From: R-RK-3 sp963842775
GTDB taxonomy: Bacteria; Pseudomonadota; Alphaproteobacteria; Rhizobiales; Rhodomicrobiaceae
Length of the DNA: 64,000 nucleotides
Assembly (NCBI GenBank): GCA_963842775.1
Contig: CAWJHQ010000015.1
Span: 1-64,000, forward strand
Reading direction: 5' to 3'
Part shown: positions 54,801-64,000 of the stretch, piece by piece
Position numbering within the stretch: position 1 is the first letter of the stretch
Layout: each line of letters starts with the position of its first letter
Program-made: the position numbers and the translations under genes
Notes under the pieces: generated by a model
Databases searched by the model: none
Told to the model about the DNA's origin: nothing
The model's input: the letters and a program-made list of their open reading frames with translations, nothing else

Positions 54801-55126
54801 CTGAACGCAACTCTATTACGCAAACACAAGAAATTACTCGCCGCACGCGTCGAATATCTTAAACCTCGCGCTGAAACCGGCTGGAATTTGTCTAAAATTT
54901 GACGCAAATCACCAAGCAAGGATATCAGTGTGATTCCTCATCCCCGCTCGAAGCTGCGGCCATCGTGACCGGCTTGCAACGCTTCGCCACCGTGCCATCC
55001 GCGCCGGAACACCCGCGGAGCGACCGCACTCCGTAGAGATGCGTAAGCGCCCAAAAATTAACGATCCGTTTACCATTTCACTACAAATCGTTGAAAACAC
55101 GATAAATTTTTTAAGGATTCATTGCG
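54801..55126. promoter_or_regulatory. Divergent promoter region between chaperone-usher and Tad pilus loci
   Basis: About 326 bases without a gene. AT-rich stretches near 54805-54835 and 55055-55115 probably hold the two promoters. Two surface-appendage operons therefore share one regulatory region. Confidence 0.5.
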
Positions 55127-55904
55127 ATGCGCTGGGGACGAAGCTTGGTGCTTGTGCTCGCCTTGGCCTCGTCGGCCGGCGCGGCGATGATCGTGCGAAA
55201 TGCCGCCAGCGTGCCGATCCCGGCCGCGTCCAAGCCTGAGATCGCGATGGCGGAAGTGCTGGTGGTGGGCCGGGCCGTCGCGACCGGGCAGATGGTCGAG
55301 GCGAAGGACCTCCGCTGGCAGCCCTGGCCGGTTGCAGCGCTTCCGAAAGACGCCATCCGCCGCATGGGAAACGCCATGCCGCCCGCCATTCACGCCTGCT
55401 CCGGCGCGTCATCCGATCGCGGAAGGCGAGCCAATCTCGGACGCCAAGCTCGCCCGGCCAGGACAGGGCGGCGTCATGGCTGCGCTGATCGAGCCGGGGA
55501 AACGCGCCGTCGCCGTGGCGGTGCGCGACGAAAGCGCGGCGGGCGGCTTCATCCAGCCGCATGACAGGGTGGACGTGCTCTGGACGCAGCGCCTCGGCGA
55601 TGCCGGCGGCATGGCGAGATCCGGCGCCAGGACATTGCTGCGCGGCGCGAAAGTGCTCGCCATCGGCAAGGCGCTCGGTGCGAGAGATGGCGCATCCGCC
55701 GAAGGGCGCACCGCGACGCTGGAACTTACCCCGGAGGAAACGCGGATCGTCGCCGATGCAAGAGCGGGCGGCGAGATCTCGCTCGCGCTGATCCCGGCGG
55801 CGGACATCGCCGGAGCGCCGGCCCCGGCGGAAGGCGCGGAAAGCCCGCCAGCGGTGCAGATGATGAAATTCGGGCGTCGGTCGGCGACGCGGGCAGATCA
55901 ATGA
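55127..55904 (+). CDS. cpaB: Tad pilus assembly protein CpaB (frameshifted)
   Basis: About 259 residues: an N-terminal helix (SLVLVLALASSAGAAMIVRN), a SAF-like domain (AEVLVVGRAVATGQMVEAKD, then after a one-base shift near 55390-55415 HPIAEGEPISDAKLA), and the RcpC/CpaB domain (ALIEPGKRAVAVAVRDES, LELTPEETRIVADARAGGEI). RBS AAGGATTCATTGCG. It is the first Tad gene here; no flp pilin or cpaA precedes it. Confidence 0.88.
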
Positions 55905-55944
55905 AGGAGAGGGCCTTGACGGGGGAGAACAGAGATCATCCTGG

Positions 55945-56031
55945 AGCCGATGCCGTTCCGGTTGAAGTGGAACGGGGCGCTAGTCATTTGCCTGGTCGCA
56001 TTTTCGCGACGCCTACCAGAAAAGGCTCCGG
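55945..56031. repeat. Dispersed repeat of the CGCATTTTCGCGACGC family inside the Tad operon
   Basis: It holds GCCGTTCCGGTTGAAGTGGAAC, a CGCATTTTCGCGACGC core and GAAAAGGCTCCGG, ending two bases before the cpaC start. The same element sits before tadC at 61499-61597. Confidence 0.75.
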
Positions 56032-56032
56032 C

Positions 56033-57458
56033 ATGATGCGAGCAGCGACCGCTGCTCGGCCTTGCTGCAATTGCATTTGTCTCGGCCCTGGTGCCGTCGC
56101 CATCCATGGCGGCCGACACCGGAGACACGCCGCGGATCGAACTGCCGAGCGGCGATAGCGGTACGGCGCGCTCGGTCACGGTCGGCCTTAACAAATCCTT
56201 GCTGATCGAGCTGCCTGGCAATGTGCGGGAGGTCGTCATCTCGAACCCGGCGGTCGTCGAAGCCGTGGTGCGCACGGCGCGGCGCGTGCATCTGCTCGGC
56301 CAGCAGATCGGGCAGGCTACGGCAAGCTTCATCTCCCAGGACGGCAAGCAGATGCTGACCCTCGACATTGCGGTCGAGCGCGATCTGGCGCCCGTCGCCG
56401 CCATGATCCGGCGTCTGATGCCGGATGCCGATGTCCGCCTCGAAGCCATGAACGACAATATCGTCGTCACCGGCAGCGTCGCCAATCCGCTCGATGCAAC
56501 GCGGATCGCCGATATTGCGGGGCGGTTCGTCGCCAAGCGCGAGCAGGTGCTCAACATGCTCAATGTCGAAGCCAAGGAACAGGTGCTGCTGCGCGTCAGC
56601 GTCGTGGAGATGAACCGCAGCATCATCCGGCGTCTCGGCATCGACGTGCAGGAAGCGCTGGCAAGCGGCAACGTCGCGGCGGTCAAGATCGCGGAAACCG
56701 CATTTCCGGTGACCGGCGGCATGATCGGAGGCGCGGCGCTGGATGCGCTCGGCACCACCCTGCGCGGCCCGGCTTCGGGTACGGCATTCGCGGCTGGCTG
56801 GGACAATGGCAAGGCGCGCATCGATGCCGTGATCCAGGCGCTCGAGCGCAACGGCCTTGCCCGCACGCTTGCCGAGCCGAACCTCACCTCGGTGTCCGGG
56901 GAGACCGCCAAATTTCTCGCGGGCGGCGAATATCCGGTGCCGGTCGGCAGCGACAAGGAGGGCACGACCATCGTCTTCAAACCCTTCGGTGTGGGCCTGT
57001 CGTTTACGCCGGTGGTGCTGTCGGAAGGGCGGATCAGCCTGAACATCGCGACCGAGGTCAGCGAGCTGACCAGCGAAGGCGCGGTCATGGTGAATGATAT
57101 CAGCGTCCCGGCGCTCAAGGTCCGCCGCGCCTCCAGCACGCTGGAGCTGGCGAGCGGCGCCTCGCTGGTGATGGCGGGGCTGATTTCGTCGCAGACGCGC
57201 CGCAATGTGGACGGCCTCCCCGGATTGCGCAATCTGCCGGTGCTGGGCAGCCTGTTCAGCAGCGAGGATTTCGTGCGATCCGAAACCGAGCTGGTGGTGA
57301 TCGTGACGCCGATCCTGGTGCGGGGCACCAAGCGCACGGCCCTCTCCGGGCCGACTGGCTCCGAAATGCCCGATCTGCCCGCACTGGCGGCAAACAACGC
57401 CGATAGCAGCGACACGCTCGCCGCCGCCGGACAGGATTTCGGCTTCATTATCGAGTGA
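56033..57458 (+). CDS. cpaC: Tad secretin CpaC/RcpA
   Basis: About 475 residues. The first codons (MMRAAT) and the signal-peptide core LLGLAAIAFVSALVPSPSMA are in different frames; one extra base near 56051 explains this. The mature protein has the pilus-assembly N-domain (NKSLLIELPGNVREVVISNP), a BON domain (DADVRLEAMNDNIVVTGSV) and the secretin pore (LAGGEYPVPVGSDKEGTT, LASGASLVMAGLISSQTRRN, SETELVVIVTPILV). It forms the outer-membrane channel for Flp pili. Confidence 0.93.
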
Positions 57459-57823
57459 TGACCATGACGCGAGACATCGATCGCTCCGGCAGATCAAAGA
57501 CGGTGCGTGCCGCACTGGCCCTGATCGCGCTCCTGCCGCTGGCGGCCTGCGGCGCGGGCAGCTTCGCCAACGATCCCTTCGGCGACGCGGCGGCCGAATG
57601 CGGCGACGATCAGGGAGCGTGGCGGCCGGGCTGCGCGACGCAGCGCAATATCGCGACGCTGGCAGAGCATCCGGGCGACCTCAACACGCCGCGCGGCGAG
57701 GGGCCGCGCGATTCCATGCGCCGCGACGCGCTGATCTCCGGTTACGCCCACAGCAGCGCTGGCGGCGAGCCGCGCACGCCTGTCCAGCCCGTCCCGACAA
57801 GCGGAGGCGGAAAAGAGCCATGA
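57458..57823 (+). CDS. cpaD: Short CpaD-like lipoprotein
   Basis: A 121-residue lipoprotein with lipobox LLPLAAC. Only the C-terminal part of CpaD is recognisable: GCATQRNIATLAEHPGDLNT and GPRDSMRRDALISGY. Family members are usually ~200-250 residues, so the N-terminal domain is missing. It overlaps cpaC by one base at the start and cpaE by four at the end, so this is a genuine short gene rather than a broken one. Confidence 0.75.
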   Translation: MTMTRDIDRSGRSKTVRAALALIALLPLAACGAGSFANDPFGDAAAECGDDQGAWRPGCATQRNIATLAEHPGDLNTPRGEGPRDSMRRDALISGYAHSSAGGEPRTPVQPVPTSGGGKEP

Positions 57824-59054
57824 AAGCCACATCGCCTAGCCGGGAGGCCGTGTCGGGGCCGCGAATTCATATTTTCTGCGAGGAGCCGGGAACCGGGAAC
57901 GCCGCCGGCGAGGCCATGCGCGACCGGCGTCTTGCGAAAATGCAGGTCGAGCTGGATATGGGCGGCGTCAACGCGGCCAGGGCGATGTTTGCCAAATGCT
58001 CCCACTCCCGATCTCATCGTGGTGGAGTCGCTGCTCGAGCCCGGCGCGATGCTCGCCGATCTGGAAACGCTTTCGGAGGTCTGCGACGCAGGCACGAAGG
58101 TCGTCGTCATCGGCCATGTGAACGACGTGCTGCTCTACCGCGAACTGATGCGCCGGCATATCAGCGAATATTTGGTCGCGCCGGTCAGCGCCGGGCAATT
58201 CGCCGACACGATCGCGGGCGCGCTCTCCGGTTATTCCACCCAGTCGCCCGGCCGTGTCATCGCCTTCCTGGGCGCGAAGGGTGGATGCGGCTCAAGCACC
58301 ATCTGCCACAATACCGGCTGGGCACTCGCCGAAATGCTGAGCATCCCGACAATCATCGCGGATTTCGACCTGGCATTCGGCACGCTCGGCCTCGACTACA
58401 ATCAGGACCAGGGCCAGGGCATCGGCGAAGCGTTGGCGGCGGGCGACCGGCTCGATAGCGCAATGCTCGACAAGCTCATGTCGAAATGCTCGGAGCGGCT
58501 GAATTTGCTGACGCCGCCCTGCACCCTCGATACCGATCCCGATGTCGCGCCGGATCGCGCCGCGCAGCTCGCGCATCGGCTGGGCCGAACGGCGTCAATC
58601 GCCGCGCTCGACCTGCCGCGCGACTGGCGCGCCTCGACCCGCGCTCTCATCGCCGAGGCGGATCAGCTCGTCATCACCGCCGAGCCGGACCTCGCCAATC
58701 TTCGCAACGCCAAGAACCTGATCGAAGCGGCGCGCACGCTTCGCGGCACGGACAAACCGCCGCTTCTGGTGCTGAACAAGCTGCATATGCCGCGCCGGCC
58801 GGAGATCTCGCCGCGCGACTTCGGCAACGCCGTAGACCTGGTCCCCGCGGCCCTTATCGAGTTCGATGCGCAGCTCTTTGGCTCGGCCGCCAATAACGGG
58901 CTGATGATCGGCGAGGTTTCGGCAAAGTCGAAACACGCGGAATTGTTCCGCGCGCTCGGCGAAACGCTGACGCGGCAACGCCGCTACCACAGAGCGCAAG
59001 AGCGGCTTGTTCAAGCCGCTGATGGACCGGCTGAGCCGCAAGCTGGCGAGTTGA
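57820..59054 (+). CDS. cpaE: Tad pilus assembly ATPase CpaE (two frameshifts)
   Basis: About 411 residues after removing one base near 58000 (FAKC to PTPDLIVVESLLEPGAML) and one near 59000 (then SGLFKPLMDRLSRKLAS to the TGA). A receiver-like N-domain precedes a MinD/ParA-type ATPase with the deviant Walker A FLGAKGGCGSSTICHN and ADFDLAFGTLGLDYNQ. It localises the Tad machine. Uncorrected, it would read straight into cpaF. Confidence 0.9.
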
Positions 59055-59062
59055 GGCCCGTG

Positions 59063-60515
59063 ATGTTCGGAAAACGCCTCTCCGCCGCACCGGCGCCGCA
59101 TCCTGTTTCTGTCGTCCCGCCGCCGATCATCGCCAATCGCGCGCCGCGCCCCAGGCCGGACGATATCGAGCGTATGGGGTTTGCCGCCGGACATAGCTTC
59201 GCGCGGTCGGACAAATATTTCGAGGTCAAACGGGCAACGTTCGCCGCCCTGATCGAGAGCATCGATCTCGCCGAACTCGCCAAGCTGAACGCGGACGACG
59301 CCCGCAAGGAATTGCGCGATCTCGCCGGCGAAATCGTCAGTCTCGGCCCTGGCGTCCTGCCGCTCGCCGAGCGCGAAGAGCTGCTGGAGGACATCTGCAA
59401 CGACGTGCTCGGTCTCGGACCGCTCGAACCGCTGCTGGCGCAGGACGGCATCACCGACATCATGATCAACGGCGCGGGGGAGTGCTATATCGAGGTCGAC
59501 GGCCAGTTGCTGCCCGCGCCGGTGCAATTCGCCGACAACAGCCAACTCGCCAATATCTGCCAGCGCATCGCCAGCCGCGTCGGGCGGCGCGTGGATGAAC
59601 TCGACGCCGATCTGCGATGCCCGCCTTCCCGACGGCAGCCGCGTCAACATCATCTTCCCGCCGCTGGCGATCGACGGCCCGGCGCTGACCATCCGCAAAT
59701 TCCGGCGCGAGCGCCTGACGCTGGCGCAACTCGTGACGCTCGGGGCGCTGTCGGCGGATGCCGGCGCGCTGTTGGAGATCATCAGCCGCTGCCGCTGCAA
59801 TGTGCTCATTTCCGGCGGCACCGGCTCCGGCAAGACGACGCTGCTCAACTGCCTCACCGGCCATATCGCGCCCGGCGAGCGCGTCATCACCTGCGAGGAC
59901 GCCGCCGAATTGCAGCTCCAGCAGCCGCATGTGGTGCGGCTGGAAACGCGCCCGCCCAATCTGGAAGGCGAAGGCGCGGTGATCATGCGCGACCTGATCC
60001 GCAACTGCCTGAGGATGCGGCCCGAGCGCATCATCGTCGGCGAAGTGCGCGGCGCCGAGGCGTTCGACCTGCTCCAGGCGATGAACACCGGCCATGACGG
60101 CTCGATGAGCACGCTGCACGCCAACAGCCCGCGCGAGGCGATGAGCCGTCTCGAAGGCATGATCCTGATGGCGGGTTTCAACCTCCCCTCGCGCGCCATC
60201 CGCCCGATGATCGTGGGCGCGGTGGACGTCATCATTCAGGTGGCGCGGATGCGCGACGGCCGCCGCCGCGTCACCCATATCACCGAAGTGGTGGGGATGG
60301 AGGGCGACATCATCATCGTGCAGGACCTGCTTCGCTTCGAGGTGGCCGGCGAGGAGCCCGGCGGAACGTTGATCGGCCGCCACCGCTTCACCGGCATTTC
60401 GCGGCCGCGATTTGTCGAGCGGGCGCGCTATTTCGGACTGGAGCAAAGGCTGACGGAAATCCTTGCCGGCGCCGAGCGCGCCGAAGCGAAGCCGGGCGGA
60501 GGCAATTTTGCTTGA
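59063..60515 (+). CDS. cpaF: Tad secretion ATPase CpaF (frameshifted)
   Basis: About 484 residues from MFGKRLSAAPAPHP. One extra base near 59600 separates RVGRRVDE from STPICDARLPDGSRVNIIF. Motifs are Walker A ISGGTGSGKTTLLNCL, the Asp box TCEDAAELQLQQPHVVRLET, Walker B RPERIIVGEVRGAEAFDLLQ and the His box TGHDGSMSTLHANSPREAMS. It powers pilus extension. Confidence 0.94.
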
Positions 60516-61494
60516 GACGGACCATCCGGCAATTCTGGCAACGCTGCTGGCGAGCATTGGCGCCGCGGCGTTCATCTGCGCGCTGTTCTACCCGCGCCTC
60601 GCGCGGCCGCGCCTTTCGGAGCAGCGCAGCGCAGTGTTCGAGGCGCTACTGCGAGGCGAGACCGCGCTGGAAGCCATACGGCCGACCCGCAGCATCCGGC
60701 GCGCGCAGGAATCGCGCTGCAGACGCTGGCCCAGCATCGGCGGCCAAGCCGTGAGCTGATCATCAGGCGACAGATGGCGGCGGCGGGGCTCGGACTGGCC
60801 GGTATGGCGCTATGCAGTTTGCTGCTTCCTGCTGGCCGCGGCTGTTTTCGCCGCGCTGGCATTATGGCTGCCATTGACCATTGCTACGACCGCGGCGATC
60901 GCGGCAGCGTGGTTCATCCCGAAATGGTGCCTCGCATTCCTCGCCGACCGGCGCCGGCGGACGTTCCTGGCGGCATTTGGCGCCGCCGTGGATATGATCG
61001 TGCGCGGCGCGAAATCCGGGCTGTCGCTGATGGATTGCCTTGCCATCGTGGCGACGGACGCCGAGGAGCCAGTCCGCCAGGAGTTCGACGCCATTCTTTC
61101 GCAGCTTCGCGCCGGCGTGCCGCTGAAGGCGGCGATGGAGAAGCTGGGCGGCGTCATGCCGGCGGCCGAAGTGCGCTTCTTCGTGCTGATCATGTCGATC
61201 CAGAGCCAGACCGGCGGCAATCTCACCACCGCCCTGGGCAATCTCGCAGGCGTCCTGCGCGACCGGCAAAAATTGGCCGTGAAGGTGCGCATCGCCAGCG
61301 CCGAGGCGCGCGTCTCGGCCTCGATCATCGCCGCCCTGCCCTTCGGCGTCATCGCCGCGACCGCGATGTTCGCGCCGGACTATATCGCCATGCTCTGGAG
61401 GGATGAGGCTGGCCGAAGGCTCGCAGGCATCTGCGCGGTATGGCTGGGATTGGGCATCGTGGTCATCCGCCATATGGCGCGGATCGAGCCATGA
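60508..61494 (+). CDS. tadB: Tad inner-membrane platform protein TadB (two frameshifts)
   Basis: Starts at a TTG after GGCGGAGG and overlaps cpaF by eight bases. One base is missing near 60710 and one extra near 60825; corrected, the frames join as RSIRRA, IALQTLAQHRRPSRELIIRR, FLLAAAVFAALALWLPLTIA and then the T2SF domain (VDMIVRGAKSGLSLMDCLAI, SIQSQTGGNLTTALGNLAGV). Membrane helices and length fit TadB. Confidence 0.88.
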
Positions 61495-61498
61495 GGCG

Positions 61499-61597
61499 CT
61501 ATTCCGCTCCGATTGATTCGGGATATGCAGCCGGTCTTTTGTTTCGTTGCATTTTCGCGACGCAAACCGGCATCCACTTTACTGGAAAATGCTCCGG
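61499..61597. repeat. Dispersed repeat of the CGCATTTTCGCGACGC family immediately before tadC
   Basis: ATTCCGCTCCGATTGATTCGG through GCATTTTCGCGACGCAAACC to GGAAAATGCTCCGG, ending at the tadC ATG. Second copy inside the Tad operon. Confidence 0.8.
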
Positions 61598-62659
61598 ATG
61601 ATCGCGGAACTCTTGAGCGACCGCACACTGGCGATGCTGCTTGCGGGTTTTGGCGTCTTCGCGGCAATCGTCGCGCTGGCGATGCCGCCGGAGGCGAACC
61701 TGCGCGTTCAGGCGAGGCTGCGCATGGTCGCCCGCGAGCGCGACCGCCTGCGCGAAAAGCGCCTTTCGGAGCTGTCGGCGCATTCGAAGCGGAAAGTCCG
61801 TCTGGAGCAGCCTGGTGCGCTGACGCAATTTCTCCGCAAACTCAGACCGGAGGCGGCCAAACCCATCGGAGATCTCACCGCGCGCTTGCGCATGGCGGGT
61901 CTGCGCGGCCAGCGGCCGGAAGCCGTGTTCCTGTTCTTTCGCGCGGCGACGCCAGTCCTGTTCTTTGCAGCCGCGCTTGCCGTAATCTGTCTGCGCCCGG
62001 GAAGTCAGACACCGCTCGGCACCGCGCTCATGATGTCCGTGGCCGCCGCCGCGGTCGGCTTCGTCGCACCGCGTCTGGTGCTCGACAAGCTGATCGCAAG
62101 GCGGCAGGCCAGCGTGCTGCGCGCCTTTCCCGACGCGCTCGATCTTCTGCTCATCTGCGTGCAGTCCGGCTTGTCCGCCGAGGCCGCGCTCTCCAAGGTC
62201 GCCAAGGACATATCCTGCCAGTCGATCGAGCTGGCGGAAGAGCTGAGCCTGACGATGGCCGAGCTGTCCTATCTGCCCGTGCGCTGGAAGGCCTATGCAA
62301 ATCTCGCCGAGCGCACCGGCATCCCCACGGTCAAGCTGATCACGGCGGCGCTGATGCAGGCCGAACGCTACGGCACGTCGGTCGGCCAGGCATTGTCCGC
62401 AGCCGCGCGCGAGGGCCGCGAAGCGCGCATCGCCGAGGCCGAACGCAAGGCCGCCTCGCTGCCGCCGAAGCTTGCCATTCCGCTGGTTGCGTTCTTCCTG
62501 CCGGTGCTGCTGGCCATCATCCTGATGCCCGCGCTGATGCAGGCCAGTCAGGTCTTAAAGGAGCGGGAGAGCAGCTTTATTGCGCCCCCGGCCAATCCTG
62601 GCCAGCATCGGCGAACCGAGCTTCCCAGCCCGCCGGCCGATTTGCCGGCGCATCGCTGA
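61598..62659 (+). CDS. tadC: Tad inner-membrane platform protein TadC
   Basis: About 353 residues starting MIAELLSDRTLAML. Helices near the N-terminus and at ~120-160, then the T2SF domain with FPDALDLLLICVQSGLSAEA, LAERTGIPTVKLITAALMQA, ERYGTSVGQALSAAAREGRE, and a closing helix (LVAFFLPVLLAIILMPALM). It pairs with TadB. The start codon follows a dispersed repeat rather than a good RBS. Its last 83 bases overlap the convergent tadD. Confidence 0.93.
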   Translation: MIAELLSDRTLAMLLAGFGVFAAIVALAMPPEANLRVQARLRMVARERDRLREKRLSELSAHSKRKVRLEQPGALTQFLRKLRPEAAKPIGDLTARLRMAGLRGQRPEAVFLFFRAATPVLFFAAALAVICLRPGSQTPLGTALMMSVAAAAVGFVAPRLVLDKLIARRQASVLRAFPDALDLLLICVQSGLSAEAALSKVAKDISCQSIELAEELSLTMAELSYLPVRWKAYANLAERTGIPTVKLITAALMQAERYGTSVGQALSAAAREGREARIAEAERKAASLPPKLAIPLVAFFLPVLLAIILMPALMQASQVLKERESSFIAPPANPGQHRRTELPSPPADLPAHR

Positions 62660-63353
62660 TGTTCATGAAACGCCGAATCGCGCTTGCGCCGGCATGTTTC
62701 AGGGACCGAGGCAGCTTGGCCTGGGCAAGACGGTCGGCTTCCGCAAAATTACCTTCCACGGCCAGCGCCACGGCCAGATTGCGTCTGATCCGCCCCGCAT
62801 GAGCGGGGTTCAACGATGGCGAGGCGAGCGCTTGGCGCAACAGCGAGGCTGCCTCTGCGGCCCGGTTTTCAAGCAAATAGCTGACAGCCAGATTGTTGAG
62901 GACAGCGCTATCTTCCGCCGAGAGGCTCTTAGCCTTGACGAGCGCGCCCCGCGCCTCAGACGGCCTGCCGCCGCGCCATTCGAGCACGCCCTGGGCGGAA
63001 AGAGCCCGCCAGTCTCCCGGGTCGGATGCGACGGCGCTTTCCAGCAGCCGGGCGGCGAGTTCGTCATGCCCCATCGCCAGGGCTAGCCGCCCATAGGCGG
63101 ACTGGACCCCGCTATTGCTGGGATAGCGCCGATATGCCGTCTCCAGCACACCGAGCGCCGCAACATCGGCACCGGCGAGACGAAGCGTCTCGGCCCTCTT
63201 CACAGCTTCGGCAGGGGAGGAGAAGGCGGCCCTTTCAGTGACTTGTGGGTCCGGATCGAGGCGAGTCGACGATCTGGACGTCCCGCCTTCGCACCCTGTC
63301 ATCACGCAGGTCGATATATAAAGCAGCGCCAAGCGTCCTAATCGTTTAGGCAT
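62577..63353 (-). CDS. tadD: TadD-like TPR lipoprotein
   Basis: A 258-residue lipoprotein (lipobox VMTGC) with tetratricopeptide units: AALGVLETAYRRYPSNSGV, ARLLESAVASDPGDWRALSA, AVLNNLAVSYLLENRAAEAA, and NLAVALAVEGNFAEADRLA. TadD proteins help secretin assembly. It is transcribed towards tadC, so it is not in the main Tad operon. Confidence 0.88.
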   Translation of the reverse strand: MPKRLGRLALLYISTCVMTGCEGGTSRSSTRLDPDPQVTERAAFSSPAEAVKRAETLRLAGADVAALGVLETAYRRYPSNSGVQSAYGRLALAMGHDELAARLLESAVASDPGDWRALSAQGVLEWRGGRPSEARGALVKAKSLSAEDSAVLNNLAVSYLLENRAAEAASLLRQALASPSLNPAHAGRIRRNLAVALAVEGNFAEADRLAQAKLPRSLKHAGASAIRRFMNISDAPANRPAGWEARFADAGQDWPGAQ

Positions 63354-63484
63354 GTCAATCCCTTTTAATTATGAATTTAACTAAAAGAGATTCGCCTTTA
63401 GCATAAATAAGTAGATTCAACCCGCGTGCGGATCTGCCTCATTTTCCTCGGGAATGCGTGTCCCATGGAACACCGGCCGAGGAG

Positions 63485-64000
63485 TTACATTTCCGCTCTC
63501 GCGCCTTCGGCCCAAGCGACCATCTCGGGCATCAACATCATGGCGTCGCGGTAGCTGGCCGCTGTTCCGTCGTCACCGAAGCGGTTCAGATCGACCTCAT
63601 AGGTGCGGAAACGGCTCGCTACGGGCGCGAACATTGCGTCGGCCACCGAGAAGCCGCCGAACAGAAACGAACCGCCGCCGCCGAACCGCCTGCGGCAGTC
63701 CTTCCAAATCGCGACGATGCGCGCGATGTCGGCAGAGACCGCCTCGCTTGCATCGGGAAAGCCGAGAACATTGATGAAATCCATCGGGCACTCGTTCCGA
63801 AGCGCCTGGAATCCCGAATGCATTTCGGCGGACACGCAGCGCGCGATGGCTCGGGCATCCCTGTCGGCCGGCCATAGGGGCTTGTTCGGATGTTGTTCAG
63901 CCAAGAACTCTATAATGGCCAGAGTGTCCCAGATAAGGAGACCATCGCTCTTGAGCACGGGCACTTTGCCGGAAGGCGAATGGCGCAGAATTTCTGCGGG
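63485..64000 (-). CDS. Glutathione S-transferase family protein (partial)
   Basis: The frame is open to the window edge (PAEILRHSPSGKVPVL at the edge). The glutathione-binding KVPVLKSDGLLIWDTLAIIE and the C-terminal helical domain (FLFGGFSVADAMFAPVASRF) are clear. The first ~45 residues lie outside. It conjugates or reduces with glutathione; substrate unknown. Confidence 0.9.
   Translation of the reverse strand, partial: PAEILRHSPSGKVPVLKSDGLLIWDTLAIIEFLAEQHPNKPLWPADRDARAIARCVSAEMHSGFQALRNECPMDFINVLGFPDASEAVSADIARIVAIWKDCRRRFGGGGSFLFGGFSVADAMFAPVASRFRTYEVDLNRFGDDGTAASYRDAMMLMPEMVAWAEGARAEM

Noticed and set aside
57932..60097. 721-codon frame joining CpaE and CpaF as one protein
   Set aside because: A one-base shift near 59000 hides the normal CpaE end and stop; cpaF has its own ATG at 59063.

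Overview
GC-rich alphaproteobacterial chromosome, most likely Hyphomicrobiales (Rhizobiales). The evidence is a phosphatidylcholine synthase, class I PHA synthase, a CcrM-type GANTC methylase, an EcfG-era style of gene order (alaC-hom-glpX), Tad pilus genes, and at least seven copies of the dispersed GAGCATGATC / CGCATTTTCGCGACGC intergenic repeats typical of that order. I cannot name the genus.

Layout. (1) 1-8.0 kb is an accessory region beside the 3' end of a tRNA-Thr. It holds decayed fragments (sugar ABC transporter, transposase) and a coherent small-peptide export locus. That locus has three double-glycine-leader peptides, an HlyD-type adaptor, a C39-peptidase ABC exporter, and an unusual membrane / 2Fe-2S ferredoxin / anti-sigma-like fusion protein. 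All three peptide genes have a similar GTTCC...GGAAC palindrome upstream. (2) 8-28 kb is mostly core metabolism: glpX, hom, alaC, phaC, a TerC protein, pcs, cutA, nadK, a MaoC / citrate-lyase-like pair and a cupredoxin-FTR1 iron system. Two adjacent genes here encode proteins built from tandem ~75-residue beta-type repeats, one with a vWA domain. (3) 28.7-34.3 kb is uvrA with its last 83 bp duplicated 1.65 kb downstream. Between the two copies lies a compact three-gene module (small membrane protein, ParA-like ATPase, unknown protein). The three differences between the copies are all synonymous, the signature expected of integration into the uvrA 3' end. (4) 34.5-48.4 kb: PHB mobilisation (bdhA-patatin), creD, orphan sdhB, two metalloprotease-like genes, the regulator-metF-metH1 methionine operon with a 20-bp palindromic operator, and ccrM. 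(5) 48.7-49.1 kb is rnpB. (6) 49.2-54.8 kb is a chaperone-usher pilus operon with spore-coat-U-like subunits, divergent from (7) a Tad/Flp pilus locus (cpaBC-short cpaD-cpaEF-tadBC, tadD convergent) at 55.1-63.4 kb. A partial glutathione transferase closes the window.

Caution on quality: about 15 genes carry apparent single-base frameshifts, nearly all +1 insertions and several in homopolymers. They hit conserved genes such as uvrA (twice), cpaE, cpaF and metH1. I read them mainly as consensus sequencing errors and give whole-gene coordinates across them.
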